DNA from: Pseudonocardia sp.
Lineage (GTDB): Bacteria > Actinomycetota > Actinomycetes > Mycobacteriales > Pseudonocardiaceae
Length of the DNA: 14,644 nt
NCBI GenBank assembly: GCA_030453005.1
Contig: JAKDLE010000014.1
Span: 1-14,644, forward strand
Direction of reading: 5' to 3'
Each line of letters opens with the position of its first letter. Within the stretch, counting starts at the first letter, position 1. Of this stretch, positions 1-5,224 are shown piece after piece. The position numbers and the translations under genes were made by a program. Below the pieces are notes generated by a model. It was not told the DNA's origin. It worked only from the letters and a program-made list of their open reading frames with translations, and did no database searches.

Positions 1-357
1 CTGAGCACATATCAGCACGAGGCCGGCCCCGGCCGGTGGGCGGTGGGTGGGCAGGTCGACCCGGCGGAGGTGGCGTGGGAGCGAGGGCGCGAGTCGGCCG
101 TCGCTGCCTCTCGGCCGGTGATCGCCGACTACGCGGCCCGACACCTGACGGTGCGGCCGGAGATCGTGGACAGCCTGTACTGCACGACCGTCCCGAACCT
201 GGGCGACGGCGTCGAGTTCCGGCGCAACGGGCCGTTCCTCGCTGTGTACGGCGACAACCTGATGAAGTTCGCGCCGGTGCTCGGCGAGGCACTCGCGGAA
301 GCGGCGGTGTCGGGCACGACACCCTCTGTCGCGTCGATGGCCCAAGATCGAACGTGA
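1..357 (+). CDS. C-terminal part of an FAD-dependent (DAO/sarcosine-oxidase-like) oxidoreductase, truncated by the window edge
   Basis: The frame is open from base 1, so the gene begins left of the window; the GTG at 43 is probably internal. The translation has the C-terminal signature of D-amino-acid/sarcosine oxidase-type flavoenzymes: a W-x-VGG-x-VDP stretch, then SLYCTT, GDGVEFRRNGPFLAVYGDN and KFAPVLGEALAEAA. In the family this tail packs against FAD and the substrate; members oxidise amines or amino acids to imines and make hydrogen peroxide. The last codons (AQDRT, stop at 355-357) are supplied by the first 172-bp repeat, which starts at 340, so the native C-terminus may have been replaced. 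Family assignment rests on motif recognition alone and the substrate cannot be told. Whether the upstream part is intact is not visible. Confidence 0.6.
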   Translation: MSTYQHEAGPGRWAVGGQVDPAEVAWERGRESAVAASRPVIADYAARHLTVRPEIVDSLYCTTVPNLGDGVEFRRNGPFLAVYGDNLMKFAPVLGEALAEAAVSGTTPSVASMAQDRT

Positions 358-511
358 CACGCTTCGTGACACGACATCGAGCCACCCAGCGACGCCGACG
401 ACACTGCTGAACCATGGCCCGCGACCATCGACGCAGGTGAGAGCCGTAGGGCACTGCTCCGAGTTCCCTCATAACCCGTCAGGTGTGGGCTCGAACCCCA
501 CCCGCCCCACC
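340..511 (+). repeat. Repeat copy 1: 172-bp unit ending in a tRNA-Met(CAT) 3'-half
   Basis: First of three direct copies (others at 1359 and 2919). The unit opens with CCAAGATCGAACGTGACACG, has a second GTGACACG 13 bp on, and contains the conserved block CCATCGACGCAGGTGAGAGC. It ends like the 3' half of a tRNA: anticodon loop CTCATAA (CAT), a CCCGT stem strand, T arm GTGGG-CTCGAAC-CCCAC with all five pairs, and acceptor strand CCGCCCC plus A. The 5' half (a GGGGCGG strand and a normal D arm) is absent and the anticodon stem cannot form, so this is not a working tRNA gene. A retained anticodon-to-3'-end segment is the usual footprint of tyrosine-recombinase integration at a tRNA gene. I infer an att remnant. 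Confidence 0.75.
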
Positions 512-685
512 GCTGACCTGCGATGATGTGGGTGAGATCTGGCTTACTCGGCTCTTCGAGACGTCAGGACTTCGTGTCATGGGCGGATCGTCCAGTGCCT
601 TCGACTCGAACTCGCGAGGGGCTCACTGTTCTCGCACGACCGGCCAAGGGCGCGGCGCTCGTCGATCCGGTCGTGCGGCCGGGGA

Positions 686-691
686 TATCCT
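686..691 (+). promoter_or_regulatory. Putative -10 element for a leaderless vapBC transcript
   Basis: TATCCT fits the actinobacterial -10 consensus TANNNT and lies exactly 6 nt before the ATG at 698. No Shine-Dalgarno is placed correctly, so transcription may start at the A of the start codon. A TANNNT at the same distance precedes the VapB remnant at 3834 (TACGGT), and a weaker GACACT precedes the minus-strand VapB at 2680. No convincing -35 is seen. Confidence 0.4.
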
Positions 692-697
692 TGGTTC

Positions 698-910
698 ATG
701 AGTGCTGCCCGGGACGAACTTCGTGAGCTCGTCGAGCAGCTGCCGGACGACGAGGTGCCGGTGGTGCTCGCCGAGGTTCGTCGGCATGTCGTGCCGTCAG
801 CGGCACGGCCGTGGCCACCGGCGTTCTTCGGCGCGGGCGAGGCGAGTCGGTCGGACGTCGCGGAGCGGGCCGAGGAGATCCTGGGCGAGGGTTTCGGCCG
901 TCCGGCGTGA
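698..910 (+). CDS. VapB-type antitoxin of a PIN-toxin pair
   Basis: A 70-residue acidic protein, beginning MSAARDELRELVEQLPDD and ending in a motif typical of small actinobacterial antitoxins next to PIN toxins (SDVAERAEEIL, about residues 52-62). It should bind and silence the toxin encoded next to it and probably represses their shared promoter (known for the class, inferred here). The stop overlaps the toxin GTG start in a GTGA, so translation is coupled. The same family occurs three more times in the window: intact at 2462-2680 (minus), truncated at 3834-3953 and decayed at 5975-6225. The last shares about 50 bp of upstream sequence as well, so those two copies diverged recently. ATG 698 is chosen because the family N-terminus starts there; there is no clear ribosome site and leaderless translation is likely. 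Confidence 0.75.
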   Translation: MSAARDELRELVEQLPDDEVPVVLAEVRRHVVPSAARPWPPAFFGAGEASRSDVAERAEEILGEGFGRPA

Positions 911-1326
911 TCCTCTGCGATACCGGGCCGATCGTGGCCGCGGCCCTCGGTGGCGACGACCACCATTACGAGTGCGTGGAGTTGTTCACCGGCCTGCACC
1001 TGGCCAACCGGCGGCTGCTGGTTCCGGGCACGGTCGCGGCGGAGGTTGGCTACCTGCTGAATCGGGAGGCTGGCGCCCGCGTCGAGGCGCTGTTCCTGAC
1101 CGCGTTGGCCGACGGTGACTTCACGCCGGTCGATCTCCCGGGCGAGGACTACCGGCGCGCCGCAGAGCTGGTGACGACGTACGCAGACCTTCCCCTGGGC
1201 ACGACCGACGCGACCGTGGTCGCGCTCGCCGAGCGCCTGGGAGTCACGGAGATCGCCACCCTGGACCGGCGCCACTTCACCGTGGTCCGGCCGCGGCACG
1301 TGCCAGCCCTGACCCTGCTTCCTTGA
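907..1326 (+). CDS. PIN-domain ribonuclease toxin (VapC family)
   Basis: Starting at GTG 907 gives 139 residues, normal for VapC. The PIN acidic residues are in order: Asp in VILCDTGPIVAAAL (residue 5), Glu in VAAEVGYLL, Asp in LGTTDATVVALAERL and Asp in IATLDRRHF. This quartet binds Mg2+ in VapC endoribonucleases, which cut tRNA or rRNA and stop translation. GTG 907 is preferred over ATG 811, an upstream start inside the antitoxin gene, because it places the first Asp near the N-terminus as in the family and overlaps the antitoxin stop. This is the only apparently intact toxin in the window. The gene ends 33 bp before repeat copy 2, so the pair fills the interval between copies 1 and 2 like a cassette. 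The RNA target cannot be predicted. Confidence 0.88.
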   Translation: MILCDTGPIVAAALGGDDHHYECVELFTGLHLANRRLLVPGTVAAEVGYLLNREAGARVEALFLTALADGDFTPVDLPGEDYRRAAELVTTYADLPLGTTDATVVALAERLGVTEIATLDRRHFTVVRPRHVPALTLLP

Positions 1327-1358
1327 CACGACTTGTGACGCTGTTGCGCACGCGGCTC

Positions 1359-1530
1359 GCCCAAGATCGAACGTGACACGGTTCGTGACACGAAATCGAG
1401 CTACCCAGCGACGCGACGCTCCTGAACCGTGGTCTGCGACCATCGACGCAGGTGAGATCCGTAGGACGCTCGACCGAGTTCCCTCATGACTACCCGTCAG
1501 GTCGTGGGTTCGAACCCCAGCCGCCCCTCC
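1359..1530 (+). repeat. Repeat copy 2: 172-bp unit ending in a tRNA-Met(CAT)-like 3'-half
   Basis: Aligned end to end with copy 1 at the same length. It keeps CCAAGATCGAACGTGACACG, the second GTGACACG and CCATCGACGCAGGTGAGA. The tRNA-like end is more decayed: the loop reads CTCATGACT, the T arm is GTGGG-TTCGAAC-CCCAG with one lost pair, and the discriminator region is CCGCCCCTCC. It lies just after the VapC toxin and before the minus-strand toxin-antitoxin block. No complete tRNA can be folded. It is read as a second att-like remnant in the same orientation as copy 1. Confidence 0.75.
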
Positions 1531-1618
1531 GTTTTCGCAGGTCACGCGGGCGGCGCGCTACGAGGAGCGTCTCGCGAAAGCGCAGGAGGGGATCAGCTGC
1601 CCGGAGACGACCGGGACG

Positions 1619-1977
1619 TCAGCGCAACGGGAGGTAGCGGACCTGGCCCTCCCACTCGCCCTCGGTGCTGCACTCGGCCACCAGCAGGATCTCCTCGATC
1701 GCCATCGCGATCGGGACGCTGGTACCGATCTCGAACACGCCCGGCATCGGCAGGCCCGCCGCGACCCGCTGGTAGGCGAAGCCGGCCATGGTCGCAACAT
1801 CGTGGGTCAACAGAAGCCGAATCTCCGCAGCGGCCCAAGCCAGAATCGCGGGATCATCCGCACCGCGCAGCCCAGCCCCGCATCCTGCACGCGTAGAACG
1901 TCGATTCCCCGGTTGAGCCGTTGCAGACCTCGGACAAGCTTGTTGTTCAGGTTCTCGTCGGCGGCGAGCAACAGCAA
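1619..1977 (-). pseudogene. DUF5615-family PIN-like toxin, broken by a 5-bp tandem duplication
   Basis: Read from TTG 1977 (GGAG 6 nt upstream, directly after the DUF433 stop), the first frame gives MLLLAADENLNNKLVRGLQR and RVQDAGL, the start of a DUF5615 (Mut7-C/PIN-like) nuclease with its Asp-Glu-Asn motif. The frame is lost at 1868-1877, where CAGCC is present twice in tandem. Removing one copy restores a 117-residue protein through RGADDPAILAWAAAE, LLTHDVATMAGFAYQRV and the family tail AEDCS-like region ending RYLPLR. DUF5615 proteins pair with DUF433 antitoxins as type II toxin-antitoxin systems; the DUF433 gene is intact directly upstream. The C-terminal piece could start at ATG 1810 but would lack the N-terminal acidic residues. 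Genuine decay is likelier than a read error, given the other broken toxins nearby. Confidence 0.8.
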
Positions 1978-1989
1978 CGTCTGGCTCCG

Positions 1990-2286
1990 TCAGCCGCTGC
2001 GTCGAGCAAGCAGCCGATCCCTGATGCCCACAGGATCAGACCGCGCCTCGTTATCCGCACGCACCTGCATAGCCACCCGTGCTCTCGCACGCAGGTAGAA
2101 AGTGATCACCGCGTAGATGTCGGCTAGATCGACCGACGGGTACTGCTGCGCGATCTCCTCAGCGGTAGCGCCGCCGTCGAACGCGGCCACCACGGTGTCC
2201 AGGGTGACGCGGGTAGCGCCGACTCGAACGACCCCGTCCCGACCGGCCAGCAACGGCATGGGCTCGGGCGCAACATCCAGCGTCAC
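1990..2286 (-). CDS. DUF433-family antitoxin
   Basis: Starting at GTG 2286 gives 98 residues, the usual size. A GGAGG lies 9 nt upstream, which decides the start. The domain runs from about residue 20 to 75: VVRVGATRVTLDTVVAAF, then GGATAEEIAQQYPSVDLADI and a YAVITFYLRAR helix. This is the winged-helix-like DUF433 fold found beside DUF5615 toxins; the role as toxin-neutralising DNA-binding antitoxin is family knowledge. The toxin gene follows 12 nt downstream on the same strand but is frameshifted. Upstream the gene abuts a truncated VapC, and its ribosome site lies in sequence that continues the VapC reading frame. This suggests the DUF433/DUF5615 pair was joined onto a broken VapBC operon and may be driven by the VapB promoter. 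Confidence 0.85.
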   Translation of the reverse strand: MTLDVAPEPMPLLAGRDGVVRVGATRVTLDTVVAAFDGGATAEEIAQQYPSVDLADIYAVITFYLRARARVAMQVRADNEARSDPVGIRDRLLARRSG

Positions 2287-2465
2287 AGGCAACCACCTCC
2301 GTCGCGAGGATACCGGGTTCTGCGAGCATGCAGACCTCGGTGAAGACCGTCGACGGGACCAGCAGCGGTCCGGGATGGTTGGCCAGGAAGTCGCGGCAGC
2401 GTTCGTGGTGGTTCGTCGCGGTCGTTGAGCAGGGCCACGATCGGGCCGGTGTCGACGACGATCAC
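2287..2465 (-). pseudogene. VapC-type PIN toxin fragment, frameshifted and missing its C-terminal half
   Basis: GTG 2465 overlaps the VapB stop (GTGA), the same coupling as in the intact pair at 907. The reading starts VIVVDTGPIVALLNDRDE, the PIN N-terminus with its first Asp. It then needs a 1-nt shift in the ACCACCAC stretch near 2415 to continue as HHERCRDFLANHPGPLLVPS, then TVFTEVCMLAEPGILATEVV with the second acidic residue. Homology stops where the DUF433 gene starts. The two C-terminal acidic residues are missing, so no active nuclease can be made. The partner VapB at 2462-2680 is intact, leaving an orphan antitoxin. A read error cannot explain the missing C-terminal half. Confidence 0.8.
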
Positions 2466-2680
2466 GCGCCGGCTCCACCGCCGGTGGTGTCGTCGCGCAG
2501 GATGTCTTCGGAGCGTTCGGCCAGGTCGTGCTCTGCGGAGAGCGTGCCAGTGCTGGCGAACTGCCGAGGGGCTGCTGGCATGGGCCGGTCGAGGCTGGCG
2601 CGGAGAATCTGCTCCAGCGCGGGGAGCCGGGTCTCGGGGACGGCATCCAGTAGTCGGTGCACGTCCTCTCGACTGGTCAT
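2462..2680 (-). CDS. VapB-type antitoxin, orphaned
   Basis: A 72-residue protein beginning MTSREDVHRLLDAVPETRLP, with the family C-terminal motif RQFASTGTLS followed by HDLAERSEDIL. It is a diverged relative of the antitoxin at 698: same length, same layout, and the same AERxEDIL/AERAEEIL end that normally binds the toxin groove. Its toxin partner downstream is truncated and frameshifted, so any function today would be repression of its promoter or protection from related VapC toxins such as the one at 907 (inference). Promoter-like GACACT lies at 2687-2692, 6 nt before the ATG. The 238 bp between this start and repeat copy 3 shows no convincing gene. Confidence 0.7.
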   Translation of the reverse strand: MTSREDVHRLLDAVPETRLPALEQILRASLDRPMPAAPRQFASTGTLSAEHDLAERSEDILRDDTTGGGAGA

Positions 2681-2686
2681 GCGACG

Positions 2687-2692
2687 AGTGTC
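2687..2692 (-). promoter_or_regulatory. Weak putative -10 element for the minus-strand toxin-antitoxin block
   Basis: GACACT on the minus strand ends exactly 6 nt before the ATG at 2680, matching the leaderless spacing before the VapB genes at 698 and 3834. It keeps the conserved A at position 2 and T at position 6 of TANNNT but lacks the first T. No -35 is obvious. Confidence 0.25.
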
Positions 2693-2918
2693 TCACGCTG
2701 GAACGTCGTTGACGTGAAGTGCGTCGGTGCCTGCGCCGACGTACGGCGAAGGCGGCGACGTGACCGACATTCTCGGCTCGACTGCATGGACGCGCAGCCG
2801 GCGGTGGGACAGCACCCGCCACCCAGTCACCCGGCCCCGCTCCGCGGGATCGAGCCCGACGGCCAGAGGAGCGCGAGATGAGGCCCGCTTCGGTCGGGAG
2901 CGCGCCCGAGGCGTGCCT

Positions 2919-3090
2919 GGCTCAAGATCCAACGCGACGCCGTTCGTGACACGATATTGCGCAGCCCAACGACGTTGACGACGCTGCGCACACACGGTGC
3001 GGACCATCGACGCAGGTGAGAGCCGTAGGGCACGACTCCACGTTCCCTCATAACTCGTCAGGTCGTGCGTTCGAGCCCCACCCGCCCCAC
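2919..3090 (+). repeat. Repeat copy 3: 172-bp unit ending in a tRNA-Met(CAT)-like 3'-half
   Basis: Same layout and length as copies 1 and 2. The 5' end is more diverged (CTCAAGATCCAACGCGACGC, then TTCGTGACACGATATTG), but CCATCGACGCAGGTGAGAGC and GCCGTAGGGCAC match copy 1 exactly. The tRNA-like end reads CTCATAACTCGTCAGG, T arm GTGCG-TTCGAGC-CCCAC with one mismatch, and CCGCCCCAC. It closes the second toxin-antitoxin interval. From 3091 to 3296 I recognise no gene or site. Confidence 0.75.
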
Positions 3091-3296
3091 TTCTTGCTGG
3101 TTGTCGCTCTGCGCAGCGATCATCGGCGCTTGGGTTGCACCTGGGTTGGTCCTCGTCGGGTGACGGCAGGGTGTGAGAGGTCGAGCCGTCGAGGCGACAC
3201 GGTCTCGGAAGTAGCGACTGAGGTCGTCGTAGGTCCGCATCTCTACTCACGGACAGGCGATCTTGATCTGCTCATCGACGTCTAGCCCGGGCATGG

Positions 3297-3561
3297 CTAC
3301 TTCGACATGACCTCTGGCCCGCCGTGTCCGTCGACGTGCCGCGGCTCGGGCAGGACATCGATCTCATCCTCGCTGAATTGCCGGGTCGACCAGCCGCGTT
3401 CCCGGGCCGCGGTCTCGAACGCTGTGCGGGCAGCGGGGACGGTGCGGCGACCGGCGCGGGGTGAACAGATCGGGGTCGTCCGTCGGCCGGGACGTCAGGT
3501 GTCGCGCGGTCAGCGCGGCTCCTCCCGCCAAGGGCGTGAGACCCGACATCGACGTATCCAC
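3297..3561 (-). pseudogene. AbiEii-like nucleotidyltransferase toxin remnant
   Basis: From GTG 3561 the first frame reads MSGLTPLAGGAALTARHL then SRPTDDPDLFTP. The GG-x-AL...R-x-T-x-D-x-DLFT pattern is the nucleotidyltransferase core of AbiEii/AbiGii-type proteins. The frame must shift near 3465 to continue as RTAFETAARERGWSTRQFSE, which resembles the helix after the core in that family, and it stops at 3297-3299. The usual N-terminal helix and most of the C-terminal domain are missing, so this is a relic. Its GTG overlaps the TAG stop of the HepT-like remnant by one base. AbiEii enzymes are toxins of type IV toxin-antitoxin systems with anti-phage roles (family knowledge); no AbiEi antitoxin is seen here. 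Confidence 0.5.
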
Positions 3562-3788
3562 TACGCCGCCGCGGTTGCGATCTGTTCGACGAGTGGGATG
3601 TCGAGATTGCTGTCGAAGTAGTGGTGGACAAGGCCGTCGCGCGTTCGGGCGGCAAAGGGCACGCCGGGGTGCGCGGCGCGGAGTTCTGGGCTGACGTGCT
3701 TGGCGGCTTCTCTGACGATCTCGACGAGCATGGTCAGGGCCAGCCGGAGCAGCTCGTCGTCGTCGAGATCCGCACGCTGCTTGTTCCT
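3561..3788 (-). pseudogene. HepT-like (DUF86) toxin remnant
   Basis: The minus-strand reading has a DELLRLALTMLVEIVREAAK helix, then HVSPELRAAHPGVPF and RTRDGLVHHYFDSNLDI. The R-x4-H-x-Y motif (R, DGLV, H, H, Y) is the HepT catalytic signature of HEPN ribonucleases, and EIxxEAA plus SPELRAAHP are DUF86 landmarks. About 35-40 N-terminal residues are missing, with no start codon at the proper place. After NLDI the expected WxTV segment is absent and PLVEQIATAAA follows, consistent with an internal in-frame deletion. The MNT partner that normally precedes hepT is missing. I read it as a decayed toxin. The only nearby in-frame ATG is inside the helix. Confidence 0.6.
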
Positions 3789-3821
3789 GGCTGGTGACGA
3801 TCGCGGTGGGGTGCTGGTCGC

Positions 3822-3827
3822 TACGGT
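3822..3827 (+). promoter_or_regulatory. Putative -10 element upstream of the VapB remnant and crotonase gene
   Basis: TACGGT matches TANNNT and lies 6 nt before the ATG at 3834, the same geometry as TATCCT at 686. If active, it would give a leaderless transcript through the VapB remnant into the crotonase gene at 3950. Confidence 0.35.
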
Positions 3828-3833
3828 GGTGTC

Positions 3834-3953
3834 ATGAGTGCCGAGTGGGACGAGCTGCGCCGGCGGGTCGAGCGGTTGCCCGAGGAGGACGTGCCTGCGG
3901 CGCCTGCCGCCGATGTGCGTCGACACCTGAGCGGGGAGAGGACGAGCCGTTGA
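3834..3953 (+). pseudogene. Truncated VapB-type antitoxin, 39 codons
   Basis: The product starts MSAEWDELRRRVERLPEEDV and continues PAAPAADVRRHLSG before a TGA. It parallels the first 35 residues of the antitoxin at 698 (MSAARDELRELVEQLPDD, AEVRRHV), with small differences around the PAAPAADV segment. The toxin-binding C-terminus and any toxin gene are gone. The stop overlaps the TTG start of the crotonase gene (TTGA), so the remnant now sits as an upstream open frame that could couple translation into that gene. It could be a selected leader or mere debris; the conserved start and promoter spacing argue that it is still translated. Confidence 0.6.
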
Positions 3954-4777
3954 GCCGCTTCCGTGCCTCGGCGCCCCTGACCACGACGTGGTCCCACTTC
4001 GACTTCACGACGGAGGGAGCGGTCGCGACGGTCAGCCTGAACCGCCCGGACAAGCTCAACCCGCTCACGTTCGAGTCCTACTCCGACCTGCGTGACCTCC
4101 TGATCGAGCTGCCCCACCACGAGGGCGTCAAGGTACTGGTGATCCAGGGCGAGGGCCGCGGCTTCTGCGGCGGGGGCGACGTCAACGAGATCATCGGCGA
4201 GCTGCTGACGATGCAGGCTGCCGACCTGATGCGCTTCACGAAGATGACCGGCGACGTCATCCGGGCGATGCGCGAATGCCCGATCCCGATCATCGTGAAG
4301 ATCCAGGGCATCGCGGCGGGGGCAGGCTCGGTGATCGCCCTGGCCGCCGACTTCCGGATCGTGGGCGCCTCCGGGCGGTTCGCGTTCCTGTTCACCAAGG
4401 TCGGGCTCTCCGGCGGCGACATGGGCGCGGCTTACCTGCTGCCGCGCGTCGTCGGGCTCGGCCGGGCCACCCAGTTGCTCATGCTCGGGGACACGATCGA
4501 CGCCCGCACCGCCGACCGCTACGGGCTGGTGTCGGAGCTGGTGCCCGACGAGGAGCTCGACGACGCCGTGGCCGCCCTCGCGCAGCGGCTCGCCACCGGC
4601 CCGACCCTGGCCTTCGCGCAGACGAAGTCGCTGCTGACCCGCGAGCTCGACATGCCCCTTTCGGCGGCGATGGAGCTCGACGCGATGACCCAGGCCCTGC
4701 TCATGACGACCGACGACCACGCCGAGTTCCACGCGGCGTTCAACGAGCGCCGGCCGCCCGCATGGAAGGGCCGGTAG
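3950..4777 (+). CDS. Enoyl-CoA hydratase/isomerase (crotonase) family protein
   Basis: TTG 3950 gives 275 residues, close to the family's usual 260; GGGGAGAGG lies about 9 nt upstream. The earlier ATG at 3794 would add 52 residues of non-homologous leader. Crotonase landmarks are VSLNRPDKLNPLT (residues 28-40), the oxyanion-hole segment GRGFCGGGDVNE (69-80), IQGIAAGAGSVIALAADFRI (118-137), and KVGLSGGDMGAAYLLPRVVG (150-169). Both glutamates of canonical enoyl-CoA hydratase appear replaced (Val in the GAGSVIALA segment; Phe near 147), while Asp157 in GGDMG is present. The reaction may therefore be another crotonase chemistry such as isomerisation or hydrolysis of an acyl-CoA. The enzyme is probably soluble and cytoplasmic. 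It has no co-transcribed beta-oxidation partner here, so the substrate is unknown. Confidence 0.85.
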   Translation: MSRFRASAPLTTTWSHFDFTTEGAVATVSLNRPDKLNPLTFESYSDLRDLLIELPHHEGVKVLVIQGEGRGFCGGGDVNEIIGELLTMQAADLMRFTKMTGDVIRAMRECPIPIIVKIQGIAAGAGSVIALAADFRIVGASGRFAFLFTKVGLSGGDMGAAYLLPRVVGLGRATQLLMLGDTIDARTADRYGLVSELVPDEELDDAVAALAQRLATGPTLAFAQTKSLLTRELDMPLSAAMELDAMTQALLMTTDDHAEFHAAFNERRPPAWKGR

Positions 4778-4791
4778 TCGTGAACGTCGGC

Positions 4792-4815
4792 GCGCTCCGC
4801 TCCGACGAGGAGCGC
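4792..4815 (+). terminator. Possible hairpin downstream of the crotonase gene
   Basis: GCGCTCC and GGAGCGC form a 7-bp stem around a 10-nt loop, 15 nt after the stop codon. No U-tract follows. A tail-less hairpin could terminate transcription in actinobacteria, but it could also be chance in such GC-rich sequence. Confidence 0.3.
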
Positions 4816-5224
4816 ACTACCGACACGACCGTCCGCGACGACGTGCAGAGCGGGTTCGCGCCGCAGGTGTCCGAGGCGGCGAACACGCGTCGGCGATGAT
4901 CCACCGCTGAGGGGGTCTCCCGCTCGGGATCGGGTTCCCCGGGTCGCGAGCCCGTCACGTCGGAGGCCTGTTCGCCTCGCTCATCGACGACGACCCGGCC
5001 GCCTGTGTCACCGGGATCGTCCTGCGGGCCGTCGCCGAGGGGCCTGGGTTCTCCACCATCATTCCGCCGTTCGGGCCGCTGGCCTGCGTCGACCCTATGG
5101 GGTCGTCGACGCCGGTTGCGGCCGGTGCACGACGTGCCCGGTCCCGGCCTGGGTGCCGGGTGCGTAACAGGGCGGCGGGGACGGGCGAAGACCAGAGTAG
5201 TCCACTCGACCGAACGGAGTAGCC
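4816..5224. other. Intergenic stretch without a recognised gene
   Basis: No start codon with a ribosome site or recognisable family was found on either strand. One plus-strand frame around 4945-5090 has coding-like composition (LFASLIDDDPAA, TGIVLRAVAEG, FSTIIPPFGPL) but no family I know. It could be a fragment of a lost gene. The last 50 bases must hold the lipoprotein promoter; the ribosome site is GGAG 6 nt before ATG 5225. Confidence 0.4.

Noticed and set aside
430..511. Functional tRNA-Met gene in repeat copy 1 (and likewise at 1450-1530 and 3010-3090)
   Set aside because: The T arm and CAT loop are present, but there is no 5' acceptor strand complementary to CCGCCCC, no D arm, and no pairing 5' anticodon stem.
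811..906. Upstream ATG extension of the VapC toxin
   Set aside because: It reads an Arg/Gly-rich leader inside the antitoxin gene. The GTG at 907 fits the PIN N-terminus and the GTGA overlap.
577..1545. Long minus-strand open frame across the intact vapBC pair and repeat copy 2
   Set aside because: It is antisense to genes with clear motifs. Its GVRTHDLTG-type start is the antisense translation of the tRNA-like repeat end, a common false prediction.
340..3090. CRISPR array or insertion sequence formed by the three repeats
   Set aside because: Repeats are 172 bp with unequal spacing of 850-1,390 bp. No terminal inverted repeats, target duplications or transposase frames are seen.
3092..3296. 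Minus-strand frame (RTYDDLSRYFRDRVAS) after repeat copy 3 as an integrase tail
   Set aside because: It lacks recombinase catalytic motifs and runs into the tRNA-like repeat; there is too little to assign.
4945..5095. Coding-like plus-strand stretch between the crotonase and lipoprotein genes
   Set aside because: Composition looks protein-like but there is no start, ribosome site or recognisable family; left as an unassigned possible fragment.
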